Below, one piece after another: positions 8,603 to 17,457 of a stretch of 64,000 bases of DNA. A program made the translations under genes and the position numbers. Below the pieces are notes generated by a model. It saw nothing but the letters and a program-made list of their open reading frames with translations. It made no database searches and was not told the DNA's origin. The stretch covers positions 784,451 through 848,450 of the forward strand of contig NZ_JACIEN010000002.1 in NCBI RefSeq assembly GCF_014196925.1, written 5' to 3'. Position 1 is the first letter of the stretch. Each line of letters begins with the position of its first letter. Origin of the DNA: Chelatococcus caeni. Lineage in GTDB: Bacteria; Pseudomonadota; Alphaproteobacteria; Rhizobiales; Beijerinckiaceae.

Positions 8603-9682
8603 ATGCTGATGAAACTCCTCGAAGACGGCTCGTATCTCGTCGATGCCCCCCGGCTGGAGGCCCTGGTCCAGGCCATGCTCGAGAAGGTGGACGTTCCCGC
8701 GCCGGACGCCGCCCTCGTCGCCGGATCGCTGGTGTCCGCCGATGCCAGGGGCATGAATTCGCACGGGGTGCTGCGCCTGCCGGTCTACATCCGCCGGCTG
8801 CAGCAGGGTGGCTTCAAACCGGCGAGCCGGGGGACCGTGGTCAAGGAGACGGCCGCCACCATGCTGATCGACGGCGGCGAAGGCCTGGGGGCGGTGCTGA
8901 CCTCGCATGCGATGGACATCGCCATCGAGAAGGCGCGGACGACCGGCATCGCAGCCGTCGGCATCCGCAATTCCAACCACAACGGCGAGAACGCCTATTA
9001 CGTCCAGCGCGCGATCGCCCAGGACATGATCGGCATCGCCACGACCAACGGCTCGCCGATCATGCCGGTCTGGGGCGGCAAGACGCCGCTCACCGGCCCG
9101 CTGCCGATCGCCATCGGCGTGCCAACCGGCGAGGCCCTGCCGATCGTGCTCGATGCGGCGCTCGGCATGTCCTCGCGCGGCAAGATTCTTTACTACGCCG
9201 AAAAGGGCATGCAACTGCCCGACGGCTGGCTCGTGGACGCGGAAGGGCGGCCGACGAACGATCCGAACTGGGTCAAGAACGGCGGCTGGATCCTGCCCAT
9301 CGGCGGGCACAAGGGCTGGGGGCTCATCCTCGCCTGCGAGATCCTGTCGGGCCTGCTCACCGGCGGCGCCTTCGGCCAGGAGCTCACGAACCTCTATGAC
9401 GACCTCGACCGTCCGCAGCGCAACGGCCATTTCGTCATCGCCATCAACATCGCCGCCTTCACCGACGTTGCCGCGTTCAAGGAGCGGATGGACGCCTACA
9501 TCGCCATCATGAAGGCCTCGGAGCGCGCGCCCGGCGTCGACGAGATCCTGATGCCCGGCGAGATCGAGTTCCGCAAGGAGAAGAAGCAACGGGCGGAAGG
9601 GCTCGCGGTGAGCCGCTCCGTCATCGACGAGGTCGTCGCCGTCGCGCGGGGCCTTGGTCTCGACGCCACCGCGATGCTGTGA
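8603..9682 (+). CDS. Ldh2 family malate/L-lactate-type dehydrogenase
   Basis: A 359-aa NAD(P)-dependent oxidoreductase of the Ldh2/ComC/YiaK family, which is unrelated to Rossmann lactate dehydrogenases. It reads SADARGMNSHGVLRLPVYIR near residues 45-65, the family signature with the catalytic His, and later NSNHNGENAYYV and MSSRGKI. The ribosome site is AAAAGGAAAA. Members oxidise 2-hydroxy acids such as malate, lactate, ureidoglycolate or 2,3-diketogulonate. Its place in a TRAP operon with an RraA protein suggests oxidation of the imported hydroxy acid to a 2-oxo acid. Confidence 0.92.
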   Translation: MLMKLLEDGSYLVDAPRLEALVQAMLEKVDVPAPDAALVAGSLVSADARGMNSHGVLRLPVYIRRLQQGGFKPASRGTVVKETAATMLIDGGEGLGAVLTSHAMDIAIEKARTTGIAAVGIRNSNHNGENAYYVQRAIAQDMIGIATTNGSPIMPVWGGKTPLTGPLPIAIGVPTGEALPIVLDAALGMSSRGKILYYAEKGMQLPDGWLVDAEGRPTNDPNWVKNGGWILPIGGHKGWGLILACEILSGLLTGGAFGQELTNLYDDLDRPQRNGHFVIAINIAAFTDVAAFKERMDAYIAIMKASERAPGVDEILMPGEIEFRKEKKQRAEGLAVSRSVIDEVVAVARGLGLDATAML

Positions 9683-9695
9683 GGGGCCGAAGACG

Positions 9696-10388
9696 ATGCA
9701 CGATCCCCTTCTCGACCGGCTGCGGAATCTCGAGACCGGCCAGGTCAGCGACGTTCTCGACGAGGCCGGCCTGCCCAACCATGCGCTTGCCTCGGCTCTA
9801 GTGCCGCTCGCGCCGGGCCAGCGGTTCGCCGGGCGGGCCGCCTGCCTCAGGGGCGAGCGCAACGTCGCCGGGCGTGCGCAGGCGTCGGCGGCGCCGGCCG
9901 ACACCTTCGAGCGTGTCGCGAAGCCGGGAACCGTCGTCGTGATCGAGGCCGGCGGCTTCCAGGGCGGGGCGCTTCTCGGCGGCTTCGTCGCCTTGAGCCT
10001 GCAGCGTGGCGGCTGCGTCGGCCTCGTTACCGACGGTGCCATCCGCGACGCCAATGAGATCCGGGACCTCGGGTTTCCCTGCGTGGTCGGGGCGGTCACG
10101 CCGGTCAACGGCGCGCGCCGCTGGCGCCTGAGCGAGGTCGATGTCCCGGTCTGCCTGCCTGGCCAGTCGGACGGCCCTGTGCGGGTTTCGCCGGGCGACT
10201 ACATCCTCGCCGACGGCGACGGCGCCGTCGCCATTCCCGCCGGCGTCGCCGAGCAGATCATCGCCGATGCCGAGGAACTGCAGCGCATCGAGCGGCGCAT
10301 CGGCGAGGAGATGCGCGCCGGCGGCAGCCGCACGGCGGTGTTCAAAGCCAACCCGCGCTTCGACCACGTCCGCCCTGCGCGCGGGTGA
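9696..10388 (+). CDS. RraA family protein (HMG/oxaloacetate aldolase-like)
   Basis: A 230-aa RraA/MenG-fold protein. The active-site loop GLVTDGAIRDANEIRDLGFP carries the Asp and Arg of the G-x3-D-x(n)-R-D pattern that bind metal and the 2-oxo acid in 4-hydroxy-4-methyl-2-oxoglutarate aldolases. The ATG at 9696 is 13 bases after the Ldh2 stop. An earlier in-frame GTG at 9654 would overlap Ldh2 and adds unconserved residues. The likely job is retro-aldol cleavage or decarboxylation of the 2-oxo acid made by Ldh2. The family also contains RNase E regulators, which is unlikely in this setting. Confidence 0.88.
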   Translation: MHDPLLDRLRNLETGQVSDVLDEAGLPNHALASALVPLAPGQRFAGRAACLRGERNVAGRAQASAAPADTFERVAKPGTVVVIEAGGFQGGALLGGFVALSLQRGGCVGLVTDGAIRDANEIRDLGFPCVVGAVTPVNGARRWRLSEVDVPVCLPGQSDGPVRVSPGDYILADGDGAVAIPAGVAEQIIADAEELQRIERRIGEEMRAGGSRTAVFKANPRFDHVRPARG

Positions 10389-10399
10389 CATCGGAAATC

Positions 10400-10429
10400 G
10401 GGCGGGCGGTGGCTGCACACCGTCCGCCC
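10400..10429. terminator. Bidirectional terminator hairpin
   Basis: GGGCGGGCGGTG-GCTGCA-CACCGTCCGCCC forms a 12-bp stem with one G-T pair and a 6-base loop. It lies between the convergent ends of the RraA gene and the UxaA-type dehydratase gene. The T-run is short (GTT), so it is a moderate terminator on either strand. Confidence 0.7.
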
Positions 10430-10443
10430 GTTGAACTCCCTGC

Positions 10444-11976
10444 CTACATCACGGCGCCGATCTGCCAGGGCACGAATTCGTTGTCGCCGAAGCCCTGGGC
10501 TTCCGACTTCGTCGCCGTGCCGGAGGCGGTGGCGATGATCTTGTCGAAGATCTCGCGGCCCATCGCCTCGACGCTCGCGGAGCCGTCGATGATGCCGCCG
10601 CAGTTGACGTCCATGTCCTCGGCCATCCGGTCGTACATGGTCGTGTTGGTGGCGATCTTCAGGCACGGGGCGGGCTTGTAGCCGGAGACCGAGCCGCGGC
10701 CGGTGGTGAAGCACACGACATTCGATCCGCCTGCAATCTGGCCCGTCACCGATGCCGGGTCGTAGCCGGGCGAATCCATGAAGACGAAACCCTTGGCGGT
10801 GACGAGCTCGGCATAGCGATAGACCTCGACGAGGTTCGTCGTGCCGCCCTTGGCCGCAGCGCCGAGGGATTTTTCCAGGATGGTGGTGAGCCCGCCGGCC
10901 TTGTTGCCGGGCGAGGGATTGTTGTCCATCGTGCCGCCGTTGCGCCGGGTGTAGTCCTCCCACCAGCGGATGCGCTCGATCAGCTTGTCTGCCACCTTCT
11001 GGCTGACGGCGCGGCGGGTGAGCAGGTGCTCGGCGCCGTAGATCTCGGGCGTTTCGGCGAGCACGGCCGTGCCGCCGTGGCGCACGATGAGGTCGGCCGC
11101 GTGGCCGAGTGCGGGGTTGGCCGTGATGCCGGAATAGCCGTCGGAGCCGCCGCACTGCAGCGCGACGGTGAGTTCGCTCGCCGGGCAGGGCTCGCGCCGT
11201 GCCTCGGCGGCATGGGGCAGCATCTCGCGGATGATGGCGCAGCCGGCCTCGATCGTCTTGCGGGTGCCGCCCGTGTCCTGGATGTTCATGACCCGGAAGA
11301 GGGGGCCCTGCGCGATGCCGTAGGCGTCGAGCAGGAAGTTGATGTGGTTCACCTCGCAGCCGAGGCCGACGAGCAATATGCCGGCAAAATTCGGGTGGCG
11401 GGCATAGCCCCAGACGGTGCGCTGCAGGTTCGCGAAGCCCTCGCCCGAATCGGCCATGCCGCAGCCGGTGCCATGGGTCAGGGCGACGACGCCGTCGACG
11501 GCGCCGAACGGCTCGAGCGCGCCGGACAGGGTCATCTGCGCCGCGATCTGCCGTGCGACGGTCGCCGAGCAGTTCACCGTCGTCAGGACGCCGATGTAGT
11601 TGCGCGTACCCACCTTGCCATTCGTGCGCCGAAAGCCCTGGAAGACGGCGCGTTTGTGGTCGGCAACGTAGGCCGTGGGCCGCACCTCCTGGCCCGCCGC
11701 GTAGTCGCGGCCGAAGTCGCGCATCTCGACATTCTGCACATGGACGTGCTCGCCGGGCTCGATGTCGGTCGAGGCGAAGCCGATGATCTGGCCGAACTTG
11801 CGGACCGGTTCGCCCTTGGCGATGGGCCGGGTCGACACCTTGTGGCCGATGGGCACGCGCGTCTGCGTCCGCACGCCTTCATCTGCGACGGCGACGCCGG
11901 GCAAGAGGTCGGTTCGCGCGACGACGACATTGTCGTCCGCGTGCAGGCGAACGGTTGGATTCGGATTGGCGATCAT
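10444..11976 (-). CDS. UxaA/GarD-type sugar-acid dehydratase (altronate or galactarate dehydratase family)
   Basis: A 510-aa protein with the two parts of the family: an N-terminal SAF domain (about residues 6-90; LHADDNVVVARTDLLPG, IEPGEHVHVQN) and a C-terminal UxaA domain (GYVRTNGKVGTRN-like block, THGTGCGM, VGLGCEVN, LQCGGSDGYSGITANP). The conserved Cys and His residues of these blocks bind iron in GarD. Members dehydrate D-altronate or D-galactarate to 2-keto-3-deoxy acids. It is convergent with the first TRAP operon and divergent from the second, so the substrate could come from either importer. Confidence 0.92.
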   Translation of the reverse strand: MIANPNPTVRLHADDNVVVARTDLLPGVAVADEGVRTQTRVPIGHKVSTRPIAKGEPVRKFGQIIGFASTDIEPGEHVHVQNVEMRDFGRDYAAGQEVRPTAYVADHKRAVFQGFRRTNGKVGTRNYIGVLTTVNCSATVARQIAAQMTLSGALEPFGAVDGVVALTHGTGCGMADSGEGFANLQRTVWGYARHPNFAGILLVGLGCEVNHINFLLDAYGIAQGPLFRVMNIQDTGGTRKTIEAGCAIIREMLPHAAEARREPCPASELTVALQCGGSDGYSGITANPALGHAADLIVRHGGTAVLAETPEIYGAEHLLTRRAVSQKVADKLIERIRWWEDYTRRNGGTMDNNPSPGNKAGGLTTILEKSLGAAAKGGTTNLVEVYRYAELVTAKGFVFMDSPGYDPASVTGQIAGGSNVVCFTTGRGSVSGYKPAPCLKIATNTTMYDRMAEDMDVNCGGIIDGSASVEAMGREIFDKIIATASGTATKSEAQGFGDNEFVPWQIGAVM

Positions 11977-12033
11977 CGGTCTCGTTCCATCGGCTGATCC
12001 GGGTGCAGTGGCCGAACCTTACTTATTGCTCCT

Positions 12034-12041
12034 TGCATGCA
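12034..12041. promoter_or_regulatory. Candidate operator core TGCATGCA
   Basis: An 8-bp palindrome within CTTGCATGCACAA lies in the 145-base divergent gap between the dehydratase (start 11976) and the second TRAP operon (start 12122). FCD-type GntR proteins often bind such cores. The neighbouring double-HTH GntR gene is a possible partner. Confidence 0.3.
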
Positions 12042-12121
12042 CAATGCGTTTCTGAATAGGATGGCGGCAAGACCCCGCCCAACAAGGGGCTGACGTTTAT
12101 CGAGGGATAAGGAGACGGTCG

Positions 12122-13126
12122 ATGAAGGGGCTTCTTTATGCAGGGATCGCCGCGCTTGGCGTCGTGCTGGCGCCTGTCGGCGAGGCGGCGGCGCAGAACC
12201 TGCGCTTCGGGCACGCCAATACGCCCGGCGAAATCGCGGCCGCGCTGTTCGACGAGTTTGCCGCGCGCGTCAAGGAGCGCACCGACGGCAAGGTGACGAT
12301 CCAGGTGTTCCCCGGCGAGCAGCTCGGCAAGGAGGTCGAGCTCGTCCAGCAGGTCCGCGACGGCGCGCTCGACATTTCCGCCCCGTCGATGGCCGCGGCG
12401 AGCACCCTCGTGCCCGCGCTCGAGATCCCGAGCACGCCCTTTCTCTGGACCGACTGGCGCGAAGCCGAGGCGGTGATCTCCGGCCCGGCCATGCAGCCCG
12501 TCTTCGACGAGCTCGAGAAGAGCCAGAACATCATCCCGCTGACCAAGATCTGGTACTGGGGCTGGCGCAACTTCACCTTCGCCAACCGGGAGGTGCGCAA
12601 GCCCGAGGACATGAAGGGCCTCAAGATCCGCGTGCCCGAATCCCCCGTCTGGGTGGAGATGGTGAAGGGCCTCGGCGCGGCGCCGACACCGATCGCCTTC
12701 AGCGAGGTCTACACCGCCCTGCAGCAGGGCACCGTCGACGGGCAGGAAAACCCGATCCCGACCATCTATTCGCGGAAGTTCTACGAGGTGCAGGGCGTGC
12801 TCACCATGTCCCGGCACATGCTGCAGAACAACATGATCCTCATCAACAAGGCCTCGTTCGAACGCCTCGATCCGGCGCATCAGCGCGTCCTGATCGAGGA
12901 GGCAAGCGCGATGTCTGCGAAGAACACGCTCCTGCAGCAGAACCGCGAGCAGGGCATGCTCGAGCAGATCCGCGAGGCCGGCAACACCAAGATCATCGAC
13001 GACGCCGACCGCCCGGCCTTCGCCGAGAAGACGAAGGATGCGGTCTTCTCCGCACTCGCCGGCCGCTGGGGCAAGGAGAACATCGACCGCGTCGTCTCGA
13101 CGATCGAGACCCTGCGCGCCGACTGA
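12122..13126 (+). CDS. TRAP transporter substrate-binding protein, DctP family
   Basis: A 334-aa periplasmic receptor with a signal peptide (MKGLLYAGIAALGVVLAPVG ... AAA). Mature-protein hallmarks are FAARVKERTDGKVTIQVFPG, GLKIRVPESPVW with the carboxylate-binding Arg, and FSEVYTALQQGTVDGQENP. The ribosome site AAGGAGAC precedes the ATG. It heads a dctP-dctQ-dctM-enolase operon. The enolase-superfamily partner suggests an acid sugar as ligand. Confidence 0.94.
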   Translation: MKGLLYAGIAALGVVLAPVGEAAAQNLRFGHANTPGEIAAALFDEFAARVKERTDGKVTIQVFPGEQLGKEVELVQQVRDGALDISAPSMAAASTLVPALEIPSTPFLWTDWREAEAVISGPAMQPVFDELEKSQNIIPLTKIWYWGWRNFTFANREVRKPEDMKGLKIRVPESPVWVEMVKGLGAAPTPIAFSEVYTALQQGTVDGQENPIPTIYSRKFYEVQGVLTMSRHMLQNNMILINKASFERLDPAHQRVLIEEASAMSAKNTLLQQNREQGMLEQIREAGNTKIIDDADRPAFAEKTKDAVFSALAGRWGKENIDRVVSTIETLRAD

Positions 13127-13137
13127 GACCTGAGCCC

Positions 13138-13164
13138 GGGCGGGCGGCCCTTCGCCGTCCGCCC
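13138..13164 (+). terminator. Intra-operon hairpin after dctP
   Basis: A 10-bp stem (GGGCGGGCGG / CCGTCCGCCC, one G-T pair) is followed by the pyrimidine stretch TTCTGCCTTC. It lies between dctP and dctQ, as in the first TRAP operon, but has no clear T-run. It may act as a weak terminator or an mRNA 3'-end stabiliser. Confidence 0.55.
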
Positions 13165-13194
13165 TTCTGCCTTCAGCGCTATCAGGGCGGCCCC

Positions 13195-13722
13195 ATGCTG
13201 CAGATCCTTGCCCGCGTCGACGATGCCGTGCGGCGCGTCGAATACCACCTGCTGTGGACGCTTCTCGGCATCATCGCCGCGACCCTGCTCGCGGCGGTCT
13301 TCTTCCGCTATGTACTCGCCTCGCCCTTCACCTGGACCGAGGAGCTCGTGACCATCCTGTTCACCTGGATGGTGTTCATCGGCGCCAGCGCCTGCTTCGC
13401 CAGCCATCAGCACATCCGCGTCGACAGCCTGCCGCGCATCGCCCCGCTGCCTGTCCGCGTGGCGCTCGGCATCCTTTCTGTCCTCGCCTGTTTCCTCATC
13501 CTGGGGATCTGCGTGCGCTACGGCCTGCTCTACGCGCAGCGTGTGGCGAACGACCGCACGCCGATGATGAACCTGTCCTTCTCGGTCGTCGCGCTCGCCC
13601 TGCCGGTGACGAGCGTCGCAGCCATGCTCCACATCCTGCGGGAGACCCTATCCAGCGGGCCGGAGCGGGTGCTCATGTCGACGATGGAAATGGCGGAAGA
13701 CGAGCCCGGAGCGCCTCTCTGA
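13195..13722 (+). CDS. TRAP transporter small permease, DctQ family
   Basis: A 175-aa, four-helix membrane protein. RYVLASPFTWTEELVTILFT is the DctQ signature (Trp and paired Glu after the second helix). The stop codon overlaps the dctM start (TGATG), so translation of the two membrane subunits is coupled. The C-terminal tail is acidic and soluble (METAEDEPGA-like). Confidence 0.93.
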   Translation: MLQILARVDDAVRRVEYHLLWTLLGIIAATLLAAVFFRYVLASPFTWTEELVTILFTWMVFIGASACFASHQHIRVDSLPRIAPLPVRVALGILSVLACFLILGICVRYGLLYAQRVANDRTPMMNLSFSVVALALPVTSVAAMLHILRETLSSGPERVLMSTMEMAEDEPGAPL

Positions 13723-14990
13723 TGCTTCTCACCCTCGGCGCCCTCGCCGTTCTCCTCATGATCGGCGTGCCCACGGCCTATGCGCTCGCGGGCTCGGCCC
13801 TCCTCGCCATCTGGTGGGACGGCATTCCGCTCACCGTCGCCGCCCAGCGCATCGCCGCGGGCGTGCAGTCGTTCCCGCTGCTCGCCATTCCGCTGTTCAT
13901 CCTGGCCGGGACGCTGATGAACGCCTCCGGCATCTCGGAGCGCCTGTTCGACCTGACGCGGGCTCTCGTCGGGCACATCCGCGGCGGCCTCGCGCAGGTG
14001 AACGTGCTTGCCAACGTCTTCATGGCCGGCGTCTCCGGCTCGTCGCTCGCGGATGCGGCGGCGACCACCCGGGTCTTCGTGCCGCAGATGGTGAAGAACG
14101 GCTACGACAAGGCCTTCAGCGTCGCGCTGACCGCGGCGGCAGCCACGCTCGCGCCGATCATTCCGCCCTCGATCCTGCTCGTCGTCTACGGCTGGCAGGC
14201 CAATGTGTCGATCGGCAGCCTGTTCATCGCCGGCATCCTGCCTGGCCTGTTCATCGCGGCCTGCCTGTTCGGCGTCGTCGCGGTCATCGCGCGGGTGAAG
14301 GGCTATGCCCGTGGCGAGCCGTTCTCCGGGGCGCGCCTCAAGGCGTCGTTCCGGCAGGCCATCTGGGCCCTCCTTATGCCGGTCATCATCGTCGTCGGCT
14401 TCCGCCTGGGGGTCTTCACGGCGACCGAGGTCGCCGCCGTCGCCGCCGGCTATGCCTTCGTCGTCGGCGTCTTCGTCTATGGCACGGTGCGGTTCGCCGA
14501 CCTGCCGTCGATCCTCGCGCAGACGGCCCGCGATACGGCCTCGATCCTGATCATCGTCGCGACATCAGCGCCCTTCGCCTGGGTGCTGTCCATCAACCAG
14601 GCGCCGCAGCAGCTGCTCCAGCTCATCACCGGCATCTCCGAGAACCCATGGGCGGTCCTGCTCATGCTGAACGTGCTGCTGCTCTTCATCGGCATGTTCA
14701 TGGAGACGATCGCGGTCATCATCATTCTCATTCCCGTGCTGATGCCGCTGCTGACGACCCTACAGATCGACCTCGTCCACTTCGGCATCCTGATGATCGT
14801 CAATCTCGTCATCGGGCAGATCACGCCGCCGCTGGGCGTGCTGATGTATGTCACCTGCGCCATCTCGCGCACGAGCCTCGGGCGCTTCCTCGTCGCCGTC
14901 GCCCCGTTCCTCGGCGTGCTCATCGTGGCGCTCCTCGTCATCACCTACGTTCCCGCCATCTCGCTCCTCCTGCCGGGGCTCATCCGCTGA
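13722..14990 (+). CDS. TRAP transporter large permease, DctM family
   Basis: A 422-aa polytopic membrane protein that starts within the dctQ stop codon. Conserved DctM blocks are present: AAGVQSFPLLAIPLFILAG, AGVSGSSLADAAATT and LAPIIPPSILLVVYG, and near the end GQITPPLGVLMYV. It completes the second TRAP system. The enolase-superfamily gene begins 26 bases further on. Confidence 0.95.
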   Translation: MLLTLGALAVLLMIGVPTAYALAGSALLAIWWDGIPLTVAAQRIAAGVQSFPLLAIPLFILAGTLMNASGISERLFDLTRALVGHIRGGLAQVNVLANVFMAGVSGSSLADAAATTRVFVPQMVKNGYDKAFSVALTAAAATLAPIIPPSILLVVYGWQANVSIGSLFIAGILPGLFIAACLFGVVAVIARVKGYARGEPFSGARLKASFRQAIWALLMPVIIVVGFRLGVFTATEVAAVAAGYAFVVGVFVYGTVRFADLPSILAQTARDTASILIIVATSAPFAWVLSINQAPQQLLQLITGISENPWAVLLMLNVLLLFIGMFMETIAVIIILIPVLMPLLTTLQIDLVHFGILMIVNLVIGQITPPLGVLMYVTCAISRTSLGRFLVAVAPFLGVLIVALLVITYVPAISLLLPGLIR

Positions 14991-15015
14991 GCGCGGCCAC
15001 TCGGGAGAACCGTCG

Positions 15016-16188
15016 ATGCCAAAGATCACGCGCGTCGAGCTGCATGCCTTCTCCTTCGACGCGAAGGACCTCGCGCCAGACGGCAGCGGGTTCAATCTGG
15101 TCTATGCGCCGGGGGCGCGAACGCCGCTCTCGAAATACGCCCTCGTCATCGAAGCGGAAGGCGGCGCGCGGGGGGAATATGTCGCCCTGTGGGGCGGCAC
15201 GCCGATGGCCTTCGCCCAGACGGTGGCGCTCGCGCCCCATCTCGTCGGCCGCGACGCGTTCGCCCGCGAACAGATCTTCGACGACTTCAAGCGGGCGCAC
15301 CGCCAGTACGACCACATGGGCTTCGGCGCCATCGACATCTGCCTGTGGGACCTTGCCGGAAAGGCTTATGGCGCCTCCGTCTCGGCGCTTCTCGGCGGCT
15401 ACAGGAAGCGGCTTCCCGCCTATGCGAGCACCTTCCACGGTGACCGCAACGGCGGGCTGGACAGCCCGGCGGCCTATGTCGCCTTCGCCGAGGCGTGCCA
15501 CGACATGGGCTTCCGCGCCTTCAAGATGCACGGCTGGTGCGAGGGCAACACGGCCGAGGAGGTCGAGACGGTGCTGGCGCTCGGGCGCAGCGTCGGTGGC
15601 CGCATGGCGCTGATGCTCGATCCCGCCTGCGAGCTGCGCACCTTCGCCGATGCGCTCGCCGTGGGCCGCGCCTGCGACGAGGCAGGCTTCTTCTGGTACG
15701 AGGATCCGTATCGGGACACGGGCGTCTCGATGCACGCCCATGCGAAGCTGCGCCAGATGATCGCGACGCCTCTGCTGCAGGGCGAGCACATCCGCGGCAT
15801 CGAGCCCAAGGCCGATCTCATCGTGGCCGGGGGAACGGATTTCGTGCGGGCCGATCCCGAATACGACCTCGGCATCACCGGCACGATGAAGATCGCGCAT
15901 CTTGCCGAGGCCTTCGGCCTCGACTGCGAGATCCACGCCAGCGGCCCCGCCCATCGCCATTGCATGTCGGCGATGCGCAACTCCAACTATTACGAACTGG
16001 CGCTCGTCGGCCCGAAATGCCGCAACGCGATGCCGCCGGTCTATGCCGACGGCTACAGTGACGAGCTCGACGCGGTGGGGCAGGACGGCTGCGTGCCGGT
16101 GCCGGAGGGGCCGGGCCTCGGCGTTGCCTACGACTGGGATTTCATCGCCCGCAACCGCACGGCGTTGCAGGTCTTCGAGGCGTCGTGA
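15016..16188 (+). CDS. Enolase-superfamily enzyme (mandelate racemase/muconate lactonizing type), probable sugar-acid dehydratase
   Basis: A 390-aa protein with an N-terminal capping domain (residues about 1-130) and a C-terminal barrel. The catalytic stretch FRAFKMHGW supplies a K-x-H pair; magnesium ligands are in MLDPACEL (Asp), WYEDPY (Glu) and QGEHIRG (Glu). IHASGPAHRHC near residue 315 provides a barrel-end His. The K-x-H pair and His are features of acid-sugar dehydratases rather than of racemases. It is the fourth gene of the TRAP operon and is likely to dehydrate the imported aldonate or aldarate to a 2-keto-3-deoxy acid. The exact sugar acid is not decided. Confidence 0.88.
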   Translation: MPKITRVELHAFSFDAKDLAPDGSGFNLVYAPGARTPLSKYALVIEAEGGARGEYVALWGGTPMAFAQTVALAPHLVGRDAFAREQIFDDFKRAHRQYDHMGFGAIDICLWDLAGKAYGASVSALLGGYRKRLPAYASTFHGDRNGGLDSPAAYVAFAEACHDMGFRAFKMHGWCEGNTAEEVETVLALGRSVGGRMALMLDPACELRTFADALAVGRACDEAGFFWYEDPYRDTGVSMHAHAKLRQMIATPLLQGEHIRGIEPKADLIVAGGTDFVRADPEYDLGITGTMKIAHLAEAFGLDCEIHASGPAHRHCMSAMRNSNYYELALVGPKCRNAMPPVYADGYSDELDAVGQDGCVPVPEGPGLGVAYDWDFIARNRTALQVFEAS

Positions 16189-16197
16189 GCGCCCGCC

Positions 16198-17226
16198 CTA
16201 TTCCGGCAGCAGATAGGGCGGTGGGGGCGGTGGCGGCGACGCGGACAGGATGTCGAGCCGCTTCAGCACCTTCGGCAGCGACAGCTGGAGATGGACGTCG
16301 AGCGCCGCCGCGGCGGCGTCGCCGTCGCGCCGGCCGAGGCATTCGAGGATGGCCTTGTGCTCGCCGAGGAAGGGATCGAGCTCCGGCAGGCGCAGGTAGC
16401 TGCCGAGCATGTGCTTGTTCGAGATGAGCAGCGCCTGGTTGATGCGCAGGAGCTTGATGAGTTCGGGATTGCCGCAGAAGCTGGTGCAATCGACGTGGAT
16501 GTCGCGCTCCAGCTGGTCGAGCTCGCTCTCGCTGACGTTCGGGTAGCGCTCGAGGGCGCTCGTCAGGCGCAGCCACATCTGCGTCAGCAGGGCCTGGGGG
16601 ATGGCGCTCGCGGCGCTGCGCAGGGCCGGCGGCTCGAGATAGCGCCGCACCTCGTAGAAATGGCCGATGCGCTCCCGCGTCAGGGGCACGACGTGCCAGC
16701 GCGACCGCTGGTCCTTCTCGATCAGCCCTACCCGTTCGACGCGGGTCAGCACGTCACGGGCGACGGTGCGGCTGACGTTGTAGTAATGGGCGAGCTCCAG
16801 CTCGACGACGGACAGCCGGCCGTAGATCGAACAGCCGCTGATCTCGCGCTCGACCTCGTCATAGATGCGCGTCCAGGCCGCGGGCGATCGCTCGGCGGCA
16901 CCGCTCGAGGTGATGGCGGCGAATTCCTGCCGGGTGATCCGCCGGCGCCTTTCCGGCACGGTCCGGCCTTCGCCGAGGACGAGATAGCCGCGGCCGTCGA
17001 GCTTGCTGAGCCGTCCCTCCTGGGCGAGCAGTTCGAGCGCCAGTTTGACGGGCGTGCGGCTCGTGTTCATGACGTCCGCGACGACGGCCTCCATGACCAC
17101 GCTGCCCTGCCCGAGCGCACCGGACGAGACCGCGGACCGGAGCACGTCGAGGACGCTTTGATAGAGGGCGGCCGCTGGTGGCCGCTCCTCCGACGGCGGG
17201 GCTATGGAGATGCCGGCTTCGAGCAT
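16198..17226 (-). CDS. GntR-type regulator with two winged-HTH domains and an FCD sensor domain
   Basis: A 342-aa protein. A first GntR-like winged helix spans about residues 20-84 (LYQSVLDVLRSAV ... NTSRTPVKLALELLAQEGRL). A second spans about 118-182 (IYDEVEREISG ... YNVSRTVARDVLTRVERVGL). A helical FCD-like sensor follows from about 186 to 315, and the protein ends in a run of seven prolines. Standard GntR/FCD proteins are about 220-260 residues with one HTH. It is convergent with the TRAP-enolase operon, ending nine bases from it. It is a likely regulator of that operon or of the divergent RraA-FadR genes. Confidence 0.85.
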   Translation of the reverse strand: MLEAGISIAPPSEERPPAAALYQSVLDVLRSAVSSGALGQGSVVMEAVVADVMNTSRTPVKLALELLAQEGRLSKLDGRGYLVLGEGRTVPERRRRITRQEFAAITSSGAAERSPAAWTRIYDEVEREISGCSIYGRLSVVELELAHYYNVSRTVARDVLTRVERVGLIEKDQRSRWHVVPLTRERIGHFYEVRRYLEPPALRSAASAIPQALLTQMWLRLTSALERYPNVSESELDQLERDIHVDCTSFCGNPELIKLLRINQALLISNKHMLGSYLRLPELDPFLGEHKAILECLGRRDGDAAAAALDVHLQLSLPKVLKRLDILSASPPPPPPPYLLPE

Positions 17227-17376
17227 GCCCGCACCCTAGCAGAGGATGGCCCGGCCGGGAATTGTCCTTACGTTCCAGTCCGATGCGGCCGATCAAGCGC
17301 CCTTGGGGCAGAGACGATGTCGCAGGGCTGGGGTGGGGGCCGGCTTCAGAAAGGGCCCGCTTTCCTCGCACCAAAT

Positions 17377-17401
17377 ATCAGATGTTTAACATCAGATGTT
17401 T
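17377..17401. promoter_or_regulatory. Tandem ATCAGATGTTT repeat with palindromic AACATC-A-GATGTT
   Basis: ATCAGATGTTT occurs at 17377-17387 and again at 17391-17401. The joint between the two copies creates a perfect 6+1+6 inverted repeat at 17388-17400. It is an AT-rich island in GC-rich DNA, between the double-HTH GntR gene and the RraA gene (start 17458), so it is a good operator candidate for one of the two adjacent GntR proteins. Confidence 0.5.
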
Positions 17402-17457
17402 GTTGCGTGGCGGGTCGCGGCCGTGTCATGCTGACACGACTGCTCAGGGAGGATCCG

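Noticed and set aside
16291..17457. Long N-terminal extension of the RraA protein in the same frame
   Set aside because: The extension is antisense to the double-HTH GntR gene; the conserved RraA sequence and a ribosome site begin at 17458.
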